From positions 310,001 to 374,000 of the forward strand of contig JAFCMP010000035.1 of the NCBI GenBank assembly GCA_017506865.1: DNA of 64,000 bases, read 5' to 3'. A program made the position numbers and the translations under genes. Below the pieces are notes generated by a model. That model had not been told where the DNA came from and made no database searches. It was given only the letters and a program-made list of their open reading frames with translations. Shown one piece after another: positions 47,246 to 58,300 of the stretch. How positions within the stretch are numbered: position 1 is the stretch's first letter; each line of letters begins with the position of its first letter. Source of the DNA: Tribonema minus (lineage: Eukaryota > Sar > Xanthophyceae > Tribonematales > Tribonemataceae).

Positions 47246-49330
47246 CCGCAGGCCAGCCGCCGCGCAGACGGCCGATGTCGCGATCGATGTGCCGTGCGAT
47301 CGGCAGGCATCCCTGACGCAGTTCATGTGCTGGATGGGTGCCACGTTTTTTCCGCTGGGCACAAACGGGCCTCACTGCGTGTGGCGCCGTGCGCAGGGGG
47401 GCGGGGGAGGCGCGGGACACCGGACAGTAGGCCGATGGTTGAATTCTCTGAGCTTACTGACTGCGATCGCGGGGGGGGGGACTAGGGTGCACAAACGATC
47501 CGTACACAGCAGCGCCTTCCGCTGCGCAGTTTTGCCATTGCCCAGCAGCCGTTGCGGGGACAGCTCGCACGCGACAGCAGGCCACCAAGTGACGCACTTT
47601 GCGCGCGCGCGAAGCATGGCAGTAAGTATCTTGACCGGAGCGGGGGCGGTGAAGCAAGCCAGCACACAAGCACTTTCTTACCGTGTGTGGTGTCATCGTG
47701 ACGATAGTATGTGGTTGGTAGGTGTGTTGCTTTCTTTTTCTCTCTCTAGGTAGTGGGTGTCGCTGGCCGCTCTCGCGTCATGTAGCATAATGTAGCCTAT
47801 AACCGGAGCTTTCGTGACTCTTCCTGAAACCAGTCTTGCTGCCTTTGTGTATTATGGTGCTGACTTGCATTGATGAGGCTTGTGGCAGTTCCGACGCAGC
47901 TTGAATGCTGCGCTGCTTCCTCCATTTTCTATGTGCATGCTTCTGTTATGTTTGTCATTCTCCAATGTCAGTACTCTAAATGTTTGCATCATGAACGATG
48001 TCATTTTTAAAAACTTAAGTTGACTGTACATAGGTATGATCGCGTCATTCACAAGGCATCTGTTCTGGCATCATGAGCTTGTAATGCTCACCGGGACGCT
48101 TCTCAACCATCACGCCTCTCACGCCTCTCAACCATCATGCTGAAGCCACGTCACTTTGCATACATTGGCATAATATCCATGTCAAGCCTGCTGCATCAAA
48201 AATGCAAAAGTAAATCTCATGCATGCTCTATTTGAAATTCGCAAGCATAGATTGTCATGCATTTATTATCATGACCCACAACAAACCAAAGTGCAGTCAG
48301 ATGCGCTCCGCGATGGCTGACCAGCAGCAGCGCACCATGACACTACATCCCAGATGCATACGACACTTGTCGGCTTGCTGTGGCGGCTGCCATTTCGTTT
48401 GCACCACCATGATCACGTCTTCCCGCCCGCCATAGTCTGGTGATATGGGACAGGGCCCATCTGCTCGCGCCGGTGAGCTTTGAGGCGCTGCACCAGGTCA
48501 CCCTTCCGCTGGCGGGTGTCGATGGGGATCCGCGCATTGCGCGCTGCAGCTGAGGTACTGTCATAACCTCTGGGAGGATGATGGCGGCGGGCATCCCTGC
48601 AGCATTGACCATGGGAAACTTCATCTGCTGCGGGCCATCCTGCGGGGGCAGTTGCCGGTGCTGCGACAGCTGGGCGTGCCGCTGCGCTACGGGTGGCTTG
48701 GGAAACTTCATCTGCTGCGGGCCATCCTGCGGGGGCAGTTGCCAGTGCTGCGACAGCTGGGAGTGCCGCTGCGCTACGGGTGGCTTGGGCTTACGGCCTG
48801 CAAAGAGCACGTCAATGTGAGCGAGGGGCAGGTCCTGAAGATCAGTGCACCTCTGCTAATTGAGCAAAGCAACTGCAACTCCAACCCTTCAAGTTCAACT
48901 TCAACTGCGATGTCGCCGGCTCCCGTGATGCTCGGCGTGATGCTCGGCGCGCAGACGTACCTCACCTGGCAGCACCAATGGCATGCGCTCGCACTGCTGT
49001 TCTACAGTGCAGCGGGCACCACATCTGCTGCTGCTAATACATACACACAATCATGCGCCTGCGTTACCGTGCGGGAATGCAGAAGCGGGGGTGTGCGCAG
49101 TACATGGCAGCAAGCGCGCCAATCCACAGGTCTAGTCTTGCACCCCAACAGCAGGCGAGGCAGCATGTTAATCTTCAACTTGATGTGATGCACCACTCTA
49201 ACATGACCACAACAACAAATTCAACACGACCACAACTTGTAGAGCGCACGACGCAGCAGCCGCGCGCCACAAGCATCCGATGATCACAGCCCCAGTAACA
49301 ATTCAGTCAAACGATGCGCATAAAAATCTT
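47246..49330. other. Intergenic region with an AT-rich island and an 87-bp repeat
   Basis: Between the peptidase-like stop and the repeat-protein stop. The stretch 47.7-48.35 kb is AT-rich with no exons. A plus-strand stretch near 48.46-48.56 kb reads SFEALHQVTLPLAGVDGDP before a TGA, and 48.63-48.85 kb has an open plus frame through the 87-bp repeat. An undetected small gene is possible but no model can be defended. Confidence 0.35.
48613..48786. repeat. Two tandem 87-bp units, open in several frames
   Basis: Units begin GGGAAACTTCATCTGCTGCG at 48613 and 48700 and differ at only two positions that I can see. The period is exactly 29 codons. The plus frame reads KLHLLRAILRGQLPVLRQLG-type repeats. 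The minus frame reads Pro/Gln-rich QRHAQLSQHRQLPPQDGPQQ. The exact period suggests a coding origin in one of these frames. Confidence 0.75.
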
Positions 49331-50131
49331 TTATGCTGATTGCATGCTAAGCCTGGCATCACTCACTGCGCTTCTGTGTGTTGCGCCTAAATCCATACCT
49401 GCAGTTGCCCTCCGTTTCGAGATGCATGCGCTAAAGGCGCTGTGCAGGCGGTCGACGTCGGCAGCGGTCAGCGTGACGTTCGCATTGAAGACGGCGCGCA
49501 CCGTGGACTCGTGCGCCTTGAAGGTGACGCCGGGCGTCGCGTGTTTGCGTGCCAGGTCCGCCGCCACCGCCGCCGCGAGCGCCGAGGTGCCGAGGTGCAC
49601 GCCGTGCTTGAGGACGCACGCTTGGAGTGCGCTGAGCAGGCGGTAGATGTCTTCGGCGGTGAGTGTGACGTCCGCGTCGAAGGCGGCGCGCACAGTGGAC
49701 TCGCGCGCCTCGAAGGTGACGCCGGGCGCCGCGTGGTCGCGCCGAGGTCCTCCGCCACCGCCGCCGCAAGCGCCGCAACGCCAAGGTGCACGCCATGCTT
49801 GAGGACGCACGCTTGGAGTGCGCTGAGCAGGCGGTGCATGTGCGGCGGTCAGCGTGACGTCCGCGTCAAAGACGGCGCGCACAGTGGACTCATGCGCCTT
49901 GAACGTGACACCGGGCGTTGAGTGGCTGTGCGCCAGGTCCGCCGCAGCCGCCGCCGCGAGCGCCGCGGCGCCGAGGTTCACGCCGCGCTTGAGGTCCTGC
50001 AGCTTGGCTGTGGCGGGGCGGCGAAGCGCGGGATCGGGGCGCGGCGCAATGGGTGCCACAGAAAACAAGGGCGTACCGGCACCAAAGCCGCGCACGCGGC
50101 CAGTAACTTCAACATTCAATTCCTCCGCCAT
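49331..50131 (-). CDS. Unrecognised protein of three 62-residue repeats, intronless ORF
   Basis: An ATG at 50131 opens a 266-residue frame with a stop at 49331. About 55 N-terminal residues (MAEELNVEVTGRVRGFGAG, then SVAPIAPRPDPALRRP) are followed by three repeats of about 62 residues (186 bp). The consensus has PGVTFEARESTVRAAFDADV, then TLTAEDIDRLLSALQACVLK and HGVHLGVAALAAAVAEDLA. Two helical stretches around a conserved PGVTF...ESTVRA loop suggest a small alpha/beta or helical module. I do not recognise the family. The first repeat has a 2-nt deletion near 49838 and a 1-nt deletion near 49750 relative to the other copies, so about 34 residues between them are read in another frame. The ORF may lose its last residues to an intron beginning GTATGG near 49400, since a similar site exists in the neighbouring copy. 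Confidence 0.55.
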   Translation of the reverse strand: MAEELNVEVTGRVRGFGAGTPLFSVAPIAPRPDPALRRPATAKLQDLKRGVNLGAAALAAAAAADLAHSHSTPGVTFKAHESTVRAVFDADVTLTAAHAPPAQRTPSVRPQAWRAPWRCGACGGGGGGPRRDHAAPGVTFEARESTVRAAFDADVTLTAEDIYRLLSALQACVLKHGVHLGTSALAAAVAADLARKHATPGVTFKAHESTVRAVFNANVTLTAADVDRLHSAFSACISKRRATAGMDLGATHRSAVSDARLSMQSA

Positions 50132-50290
50132 GCGGCATCACTCGACGGAGGCAAGCCCTCGCCGCCGATGGTGCCCGCAGCGGCGCCATGAGCTGCTTTT
50201 GCACGCGATCCCGGTGGACTGCGGCGGCAATAGGCAGGCTGCGCTTGTGGCCACTTGGTGCCCTCAAAGCACCTGGTGACTGCAGCGGTA

Positions 50291-50850
50291 TCATCGACGA
50301 CGCGCACAGCCGCCAGCGACTTCAACGGCCACTTCTTGCACACAGACTGCGTTCTGATTTTCAAGTGTAAGCTGCAATGATTGAATGTGTGCATCTTCCT
50401 CCTTTGCTGTTGGGACCTGCAACAGGGGTGACTGACCGAATGTGTTGCGCCTGAATCCATACCTGCCCTCCATTTCGAGATGCATGCGCTGAACGCGCTG
50501 AGCAGGCGGTCGATGTCTTCGGCGGCGAGTGTGACGTCCGCGTCGAAGGCGGCGCGCACAGTGGACTCGCGCGCCTCGAAGGCGACGCCGGGCGCCGCGT
50601 GGTCGCGCGCGAGGTCCTCCGCCACCGCCGCCGCGAGCGCCGCAACGCCGAGGTGCACGCCGTGCTTGAGGACGCACGCTTGGAGTGCGCTGAGCAGGCG
50701 GTGGACGTCGGCGGCGGTCAGCGTGACGTCCGCGTCAACGACGGCGCGCACCGTGGACTCATGCGCCTTGAACGTGACACCGGGCGTAGAGTGGCTGTGC
50801 GCCAGGTCCGCCGCAGCCGCCGCCGCGAGCGCCATAGCACACTGCTGCAC
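50291..50850 (-). pseudogene. Truncated second copy of the repeat protein (two repeats)
   Basis: Two further repeats (about 50838-50650 and 50649-50450) match those of the neighbouring ORF, including the end of the array (SAFSACISK) and about 20 nt beyond it (GTATGGATTxAGGCGCAACA). The unique N-terminus is absent; the frame enters from an ATG at about 50835 or from no start. After the array the frame runs on without similarity. Alternatively a CAG acceptor near 50420 opens a frame reading VPTAKEEDAHIQSLQLTLEN to a stop at 50291, but it is out of phase with the GTATGG donor. Segmental duplication is clear. Whether this copy is expressed is not. Confidence 0.5.
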
Positions 50851-52010
50851 GGCGTTGCACTAGCACACACGCACAGCATGATGCTGCCTGCACTGCGCAG
50901 CCCGCGCCCCCCCCCCCCCCCCCCCCCCCCGATCTGTTTGTTAGTGATGGTCTTGAATCCAGAACGATTCAGGTAAAGATCGATCGGAGAGCGTGCCTGG
51001 GCGAGCGTTCCTGGCGCCTTGCATGTTGTACAAGAGTGTACAACTTACTTCTGTGTAAGTGGGGCTGAGAAGTGGGCGGAGCGCAGATGTTGTCGGTTGC
51101 TTCTCGCTTAGCTGCGCGCTCCGGCGCGGCGTCTCATCGCTGGGGCTGCACACACCTGGTCAGGTGCGGACTTGAAGTGACATGGATTTGAAGGAAATGG
51201 CGTGTGTGCTTAGCTGCGCTGGCGGTCCGAGCTCTAGATCATGGCTTGGTCCTCTTGCAGTCGGAGCTGGTTGATGCTGTAGTGCTGAAAAATTCCAGCT
51301 TTTCGCCTCACAGCAAGCTTTTACATTGAACAATCAGCAAGATCTCGAAGCGTGCTGTTTGTTCTTTTGCCAAATCGTGCATCGTGCGTTGTCTGATAAA
51401 CCAAATGCATGCTTCATGTTGCAAAGTATTGTATATGTGATATGTGTGGTGAATTGCAATCGCCATGTGCCAACAAATCAACACGCTAGAGCCTTCAGCC
51501 GGGCTTTGCTGACACTCGATACTTGATCAGCTATGGCTACAAATGACCTTCTCTGCGCTTTGCGGACAAAGACTTCAAAGCACAAACTTATGATTGTTCA
51601 ACAGCGCAGTGAAGTACTATCAACACTACAAAGCAGGACCTTTGGTTGCGGTGCTCACAATGTGTTCTTGAACGACAGTTTAGCACGACGTGTTCCTCTC
51701 AGACACTATCAGCGGGAGGGGGGGGGGGATGTGGATGCACTCGCACGTGGTAAACAGTGCTTATTTTTTTCAAAACATTTGTGACCATGTGTATGTGCAT
51801 CAACACGACCGTCCCTTGCGAGCTTTGTCGAGTGCAGGTAGTGTTACCGTCACGTTGCAGTTTCCAGAACGGTCTTTCATCAGACGTGTGCATTGTCAGC
51901 AGCTCCCCTGCAGGCCAGTCCATAGCAGACTGCTGCACGGCATTGCGCCAGCACACACGCACAACATGATGCTGCCTGCACTGCGCAGCTCACGCCCCCC
52001 CCCCCCCCCC
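50833..52010 (+). repeat. Dispersed about 80-bp duplicate ending in a poly-C tract (50833-50931 and 51921-52010)
   Basis: Both copies run CATAGCA, CTGCTGCACGGC, CACACACGCACA, then ATGATGCTGCCTGCACTGCG and CAGC, and end in 16-22 C residues. The two lie about 1.09 kb apart, one just upstream of the truncated repeat copy and one about 0.4 kb upstream of ClpB. The plus-strand ATGATG reads MMLPALRS, which could begin a targeting peptide. Confidence 0.75.
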
Positions 52011-52332
52011 GGCTGCTGCCGTGCCGTACGCGCGCGTCCGTCATACTGCGACCTTGGCTCCCCTCGCCGCGCGCTGCCGGCTGCCGCTGCGTCCGCCCCT
52101 TGCGATGCACGCGTGTCGCACGCACAAAGCTCCGCAACACATCGCATAGCAACACCCGCATTGCCGCAAAGCTCTGGCATACGAGCTCACGACGTCAGAC
52201 ACCACATTTCCGATCGACGGCGCGCCTGGGCACGACGCTGAAGCGCGAGCGAGCGCGCTGTTGAGAGAGTAGTTTCCGACGAGGGCGCCTGTCGCAGGAG
52301 CCGCGCGCGCCGTGGGTACTGCATCACGTCGC
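52011..52332 (+). promoter_or_regulatory. Presumed 5' region of ClpB with a decayed copy of its first exon edge
   Basis: The segment 52203-52319 repeats elements found again at 52394-52443: TTTCCGATCG, then CCTGTCGCAG with GAGCCGCGCGCGCCGTGGGT. In the first copy the frame is lost right after GTGGGT. Promoter elements cannot be identified. A further 5' exon may be hidden here. Confidence 0.45.
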
Positions 52333-55300
52333 ATGTCTGCATTTGCATCGCCACGTAGCGCCGACATACGAGCGCACGCTCACAATGTCGAACACCACTT
52401 TCCGATCGCTGACAGGTGCCTGTCGCAGGAGCCGCGCGCGCCGTGGGTCGCGCCCGAGGCCGTCCCCGTCGGCGAGGCGCTCAAGAAGTACGGCAAGGAC
52501 CTGACGCAGGCCGCGCGCGACGGCAAGCTCGACCCCGTCATCGGCCGCGACGACGAAATCAGACGCACCGTGGAGGTCCTGTCGCGGCGGCGAAAGGCGC
52601 GTGCACGCTTTCACTTGCACTTGCGCGTGTTTGCGTGTGCGCGTGTATGCCCTGCTCGTGTGTGCGTTAGGATTAGGGTTAGGGTTAGGGTTAGTGTTAG
52701 TCCAAAGTTGCCGTTGAACCGCTCAAACGTGGCACCGCCCCTTTCTGCCTTCGTGCGCCGCCAGAAACAGCGCGGCCCCCAGCCGGTGCTGCTTGTCCCG
52801 TGCTGTTCCGCCGTGCTATGGCGGGACCGGAGTTCGCATTGCTAGACTAATGCATGTTGTTTTGTTCGCATCCTGATGACAGACAAGCCTCCGTGGCAAA
52901 CCAGCCTCGCCACCATCCCATGTGTCGCGCATGCCGTCCATAGCGTGACGGGCAATGCAGCCCACATACACGCCCTTGAGAAATCTGGCCCACCGAGTTT
53001 TCTGTGTCGCCACGGCCAGCGCCTGTCTTACGCCCGCCGCCGCATCTCATTCACATGCATACCTACCCACAGAACAACCCGGTGCTCATCGGCGAGCCCG
53101 GCGTCGGCAAGACCGCCATCGCGGAGGGCCTTGCGCGCCGCATCGTCGCGCAAGACGTGCCGGAGTCCATGAAGAACAAGCAGGTGAGCGTCGGCCGCCG
53201 CGGCGCGCAGCAACACCACATCCGCGGGGCCGAGCGCGCGCATAGCGCCGAGCCCCTGGATCGCGCCCCCTCTCTCAATTCTGCAACTGTGGACGAGGTG
53301 CCGGACATGTACACGCGTGCAACTTGGTTCCTCACGCCTGTAAGTGTCGAATCTGCTCCCTGGGCACGCACGCTCACGTGCGTACACCGTCTGTGGCGGT
53401 GCTGGACCGCTTTGCGCCGGCGGCAGGCGCGAGTTCCGTGCCGACTGCGATCAACCCTTGTGTGCGAATGGAGTGCAGTAGCTGTACCTGCTGCAACTGC
53501 CCTGGGCACAAACCGCACGTGGTCGCACTGGACATCGCGCGCCGGTCGTGAGCGGCGAGATCCGCGGCGACTGCGGCAAGCGTTGGCGCAGCGGAGCGCG
53601 TGCACGATGCACCCTGCCATTTCTCGCGTAGATATCCCCTCCACCGCAGACCCGGTGCTTTTGTAACACCGCCCCACCCCCGGACACGTGCGCGCGCCGC
53701 AGGTGATTGCGCTGGACCTCGCGGCGCTCGTCGCGGGCGCCAAGTTCCGCGGCGAGTACGAGGAGCGCCTGCGCAGCGTCCTCCGCGACGTGGAGCGGTC
53801 GCACGACCGCGTCGTCCTCTTCATCGATGAGATGCACCAGCTTGTCGGCGCCGGCGCCGCGGAGGGCGGCATGGACGCCAGGTGAGCGCTGCCGCCGCTC
53901 CGAGCGGTGCTGCGCTTCTAGCTCGCAATATACTGGTGGAAGGCGTCAGTTTGACGGCTAACCCCACCTTGTCGACAATGCTCGTCCCATTTGTTCACGA
54001 GTCATGCTGGGATGCCAGTGAACGCCCGCCTCTTTCCGAAACACTGTCACAAAGTAGTGACGGCCCTGCTAGTGGGTATTGAATGCGGGAAGTCATCGAC
54101 GAGATGCACCAGCTCGTCGGCGCAGGCGCCGCAGAAGGCGGCATGGACGCCAGGTGAGCGCTGCCGCCGCCGCTCGGAGCGCTGCTGCGCGTTGCAGCTG
54201 CGCAAAATGCAGCTGTGCGAGTGATCGCTGCCGGGAGTGAAGAGTGATGCTGGCCGCTGGCTCAGCGGACGCTGCCGTGAGGGCACTCGAGCACCGTGCG
54301 CACGCTGTCTAACGCCAGCAACGCGTCTAGCTCGCAGTATACAAGTCTTCGCTGCTCGAAGCGCGTGATCGTCTCCAGACTGGTACAGCAGGTTGACTCC
54401 GCCGCGAATGCGCGTCTCATTCACGAGTCACATTCGAGTACCAGTTGGCAACAGCCCATTGTGTCTCTGAAATATTGGCCTGCAACACAGTGGCAGTAGC
54501 TCTGCTAGTGTGTGTCGGCGGCGTTAGGGTTAGGGTTAGGGTTAGGGTTAGGGTTAGGGGTATGGTTAGGGGGGGCACCCAGTACCAGACCATGCATGGC
54601 AATACGCCCCCGCGATTTGCATCGCGTCCGTGGACAATGTTGCGAGTAGCGTCGTTGAGTTGGCGAGCAAAGCTCTTCGAAAATTACCGCTCTACCAGAT
54701 GCGCGTTATGCTAGCTCTCGGCATGAAAGCATAGTGTGCTCCTCATGTTGGACCGCCAACGGACCACTTCTGCTGCATTTGCGCCGCGCTGCCTGAAAGC
54801 CTTCTTTGCCACCGGCTGGCGTAGCACAGCTGCCCTTGCGCCCTAGACGCCCTCTTGCTACCAACCACGTACGGGTGACATCAAATACGCGCCGGACAAC
54901 CGCTGAGCTACCACTGGCGACGTCCATGGCCGTTGAATCAGGCGCGAGCTATAACTGATGCCTCCTGGTTGCCGTGCCCGTTGCCTCCGTGTTCGTCTCG
55001 CTGCAGCAACATGCTCAAGCCCGCGCTGGCCAGGGGCGACCTGCGCTGCATGGGCGCGACGACGTTGGACGAGTACCGTAAGTGAGTGCGGCTCGCGCGC
55101 AAAGTAACCGATTTCGTTTCCTCCCACGTCTTGAAGTGAGCGCAACCGCTACTGCGTTCACTGTGGAGCATGAGTCGACTGCTTGTCGATCTTCACGTCA
55201 CATGGAACACCATGTGTTGTCGCACTATGTGAACTCATGTTCATCAGGGCACCTGTGCCAGCTGCTGACGTGTGCATCGGGGTCACCACTACTTTCTGCT

Positions 55301-58300
55301 CTGTGAAGGATCCCACCGGATCTGATGCACCGCTGTCAGACTCAGCTTCAGACTCTGACTTGGTGCCGGGCCGGAGCCACAGCAGCATGCTCTCATCATG
55401 ACCTCTTGAACACTGTCTCGTCACTGCTGGTGTATGCCCCACTCACGGGCACCATTCAGCACAAAGCTGCCGGCCAGTTGTCAGGCTTTCAGCAGCTTGT
55501 ACTGCTGTGGCCTTGCGCGACCATCCACTCAACTCTGTTTCGCAGCTTCATGTAGCCGTACCGTGCCGCCAGCTGCGCGCTGCGCGCCGCCCTGACACCA
55601 GTGGTCGCGTACCACCCCCGCCTGCGCTGCTGCCATGTAGAGTGGCAACAAACTATCCACCAACAGGAGCGGCAGCAAAACTATCCACCAACAGGAAAAC
55701 ATCGGCTCGATTACCTTCATCAGACCCAGCAGCATTGTGCGTTCGCTGCTACGCCGCGTGAGCTGCCACGCTGCCACGTCGCAGCGCTCGGGAGCAGCTT
55801 TCCCCGACACAGACCGCTGCTGCCGCAATGCTGGCGTTCACACAGACCGCTGCTGCCGCAATGCTGGCGTTCACCAGCGATCGACTGCTGACGCCGCGCC
55901 CCGCGGCCTGTGCCCTCGCCGCCATCGCTGCCGCCGCCGCCGCAGGTACATTGAGAAGGACGCCGCGCTGGCGCGCCGCCTGCAGCCCGTATACATCGCC
56001 GAGCCGGACGTCGAGGCCACCGTCACCATCCTGCGGTGCGTGCATGTACTTGGCATTGATGCATGCTGAGCACTGAGGGCTATTCCGTTCGCCAAGTAGT
56101 ACGTGGAGTGCCGGGCCATTCGATGTATGCAGTGCGCGGTAGCGGTGCGCGCGAGAGATGTGAAAGCGGCGGGAGGTCGGCCGCCAGCTTTTGAGGCGCT
56201 GTGCTAACGGAATCCGTGGTGGCTTCGCGCTAGCTGGGCCGCCTCACGTACACAGCGTTCTGGTCTGGACAAGTTGCCTTCGTGTTCTCGTTCGGGCTGA
56301 TAGATCACACACGCGTTCTCGTTCGGGCTCAGTGTTCATGACTCCAACCTCACGACCCTGCAGCGCACCCTGCTCAAGGCCGCCGCCGCCTCGAAGTACG
56401 CGCCCATTCATCCGTGGCAGCACTCGCAGCGCAAACTTGCACCGCAGCGCCCCGCCGATCATCGCGCCCCGGTCAGCCGCCGTGCACATGCGCCATCTGC
56501 TCGCCTCACGACGCGTGCCTTGCGCCCTCTCTCCCGCGCGCGCATGCACCCCTCGCAGTGGCCTGAAGGAGCGCTACGAGGTGCACCACGGCGTGCGCAT
56601 CTCCGACGCGGCGCTGGTCGCGGCGTCGCGCCTCGCGCACCGGTGAGCCCCCCCCCCCCCCCCCCCCCCTCTGCGCACTGAAGTGCACTGCTGCCGCGCT
56701 GCAACGCCTCGCAAGGCGGCGGCCCACTTCTGCCAAGGCCATGCGTTTGATGTGCAAACTGTGTTCGTGTCGGGCGGCCATGTGCTTTTGGGTAGAAAGG
56801 TGTGCAGGATTCCGGGTCCGCTTGACGGCAGATCAGGGGGCTAGCAGCGCAGGATAATGTGACCCGCGGCAGTGTGAGGATTGGAGGCGCGCACGGCGCG
56901 GCTGCGGCAGAAAGTGGCGGCATTTTCTCATGCAATGTCGACACTTGGGCAGGCGGTTATGGTGGACATGGTGCGCCGTGTCGGCGCACGGGTGGGACAA
57001 ACATAATGTATGCAAGCCCTGTGAGTGAGCTCCAGCGAACAGAGATTTGCAGTCTGGCGATCATGGAGATTCCGCCAATACAGCACTGCTGCGACTGGTT
57101 GCCTCTCGTCCACCGCGTGCAGCGTGTGTGGTAAAGTACAACAGCTGCCGGCTTGTTGCGCATTTAACTACCTAAGACTAACTGGCGGTGTGGGGGGCGC
57201 ATCGCGGTTCTGGTCACTGTGCAGGTATCTGACAGAGCGGAAGCTGCCAGACAGCGCCATCGACCTCATCGATGAGGCAGCCAGCAGGATGAGGTACGCA
57301 CATGATTGAATGCAATATTGGTTGTTCTTCAAATTTTCATGCTCTGAAATTTGTTTTAATCAAAAGGGTACAACCAAGTACGGTGCGTTTCCAATACTTC
57401 TGCGCATAATCTGTGGTACGCATGCAGCTGCCATCTGCGCTGCTCGGCGTCCATGCAAAGCGCATGACTGCGGATGAGGGAGTGATCCGAGAGACGGACG
57501 ACCAGCCACGGCGCCAATACATTCACGTGCACGCATTGCTCACTACAGCAGCTGGATCGTAGTCGAGTGAGTCGGGGAGGTGCACTGCGAGTGCTCACCC
57601 GCTGACCACCACGCATTGAACGCGACGCGACGGCGCGTACGACGACTGCTCGCATGAGTGCGCGCTCTTGAGGGGTTGCACGCCTATGCAATTGCCGAGC
57701 ACTGCTGGATGCGCGTCAGCGCCCCCTGCGCTGCCTGCGCGGCAGCGCGCTGCGGGCGTCTCAGGCCGCATCTCGCACTGCCGGAGTAGGGCGGCCGAGC
57801 AATAGCGCTTCTTGAGGTTTATGAGTGGCCAACGCGTCCAGCGCACTCGGCATGGGTTGCGTCATGCTGCTGTCCACAACGAAGCATCAAATGTGCCGAG
57901 GTGACGCTCCGCAGGGACTTCAACGGTGAGTACTGTGCGTCATTTCTCACGTGTTCTGCCCCCTCCTCCCCCCCCCCGCCCATCGCAGGATGCAGCAGGA
58001 GAGCAAGCCGGAGGCCATCGAGAAGGTGAGCACGGCATCGCCCACGCGCCGCCTGGCGTCAGAGTTAGATTGTGACCGCAGCACTGCTCAGGCCCACCCA
58101 ACGCAGACGGCTCAGCACGTTGTCCCCCCTTGTGTGCATTCTGCACACGCTGGTGACCGCCAGCAGTGCTCAGGGTGCCACTAATGCAGGGCTGCCCAGT
58201 GGCGTGCGCACTGAAGAGTGCCACGTGCCGGGGAGCCTCGAGCGCGAGGCGTTGAGTCGGCGCCGCACGTGTGAGAGGCAATGAGGCGTTCTGCAGCGTC

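Noticed and set aside
54522-54575. True chromosome end or assembly join at a telomere repeat
   Set aside because: The tract sits inside a ClpB intron with coding exons continuing in order on both sides.
54845-54930. tRNA-like A-box (TGGTAGCTCAGCGGTTG) on the minus strand
   Set aside because: No matching B-box or cloverleaf could be found downstream.
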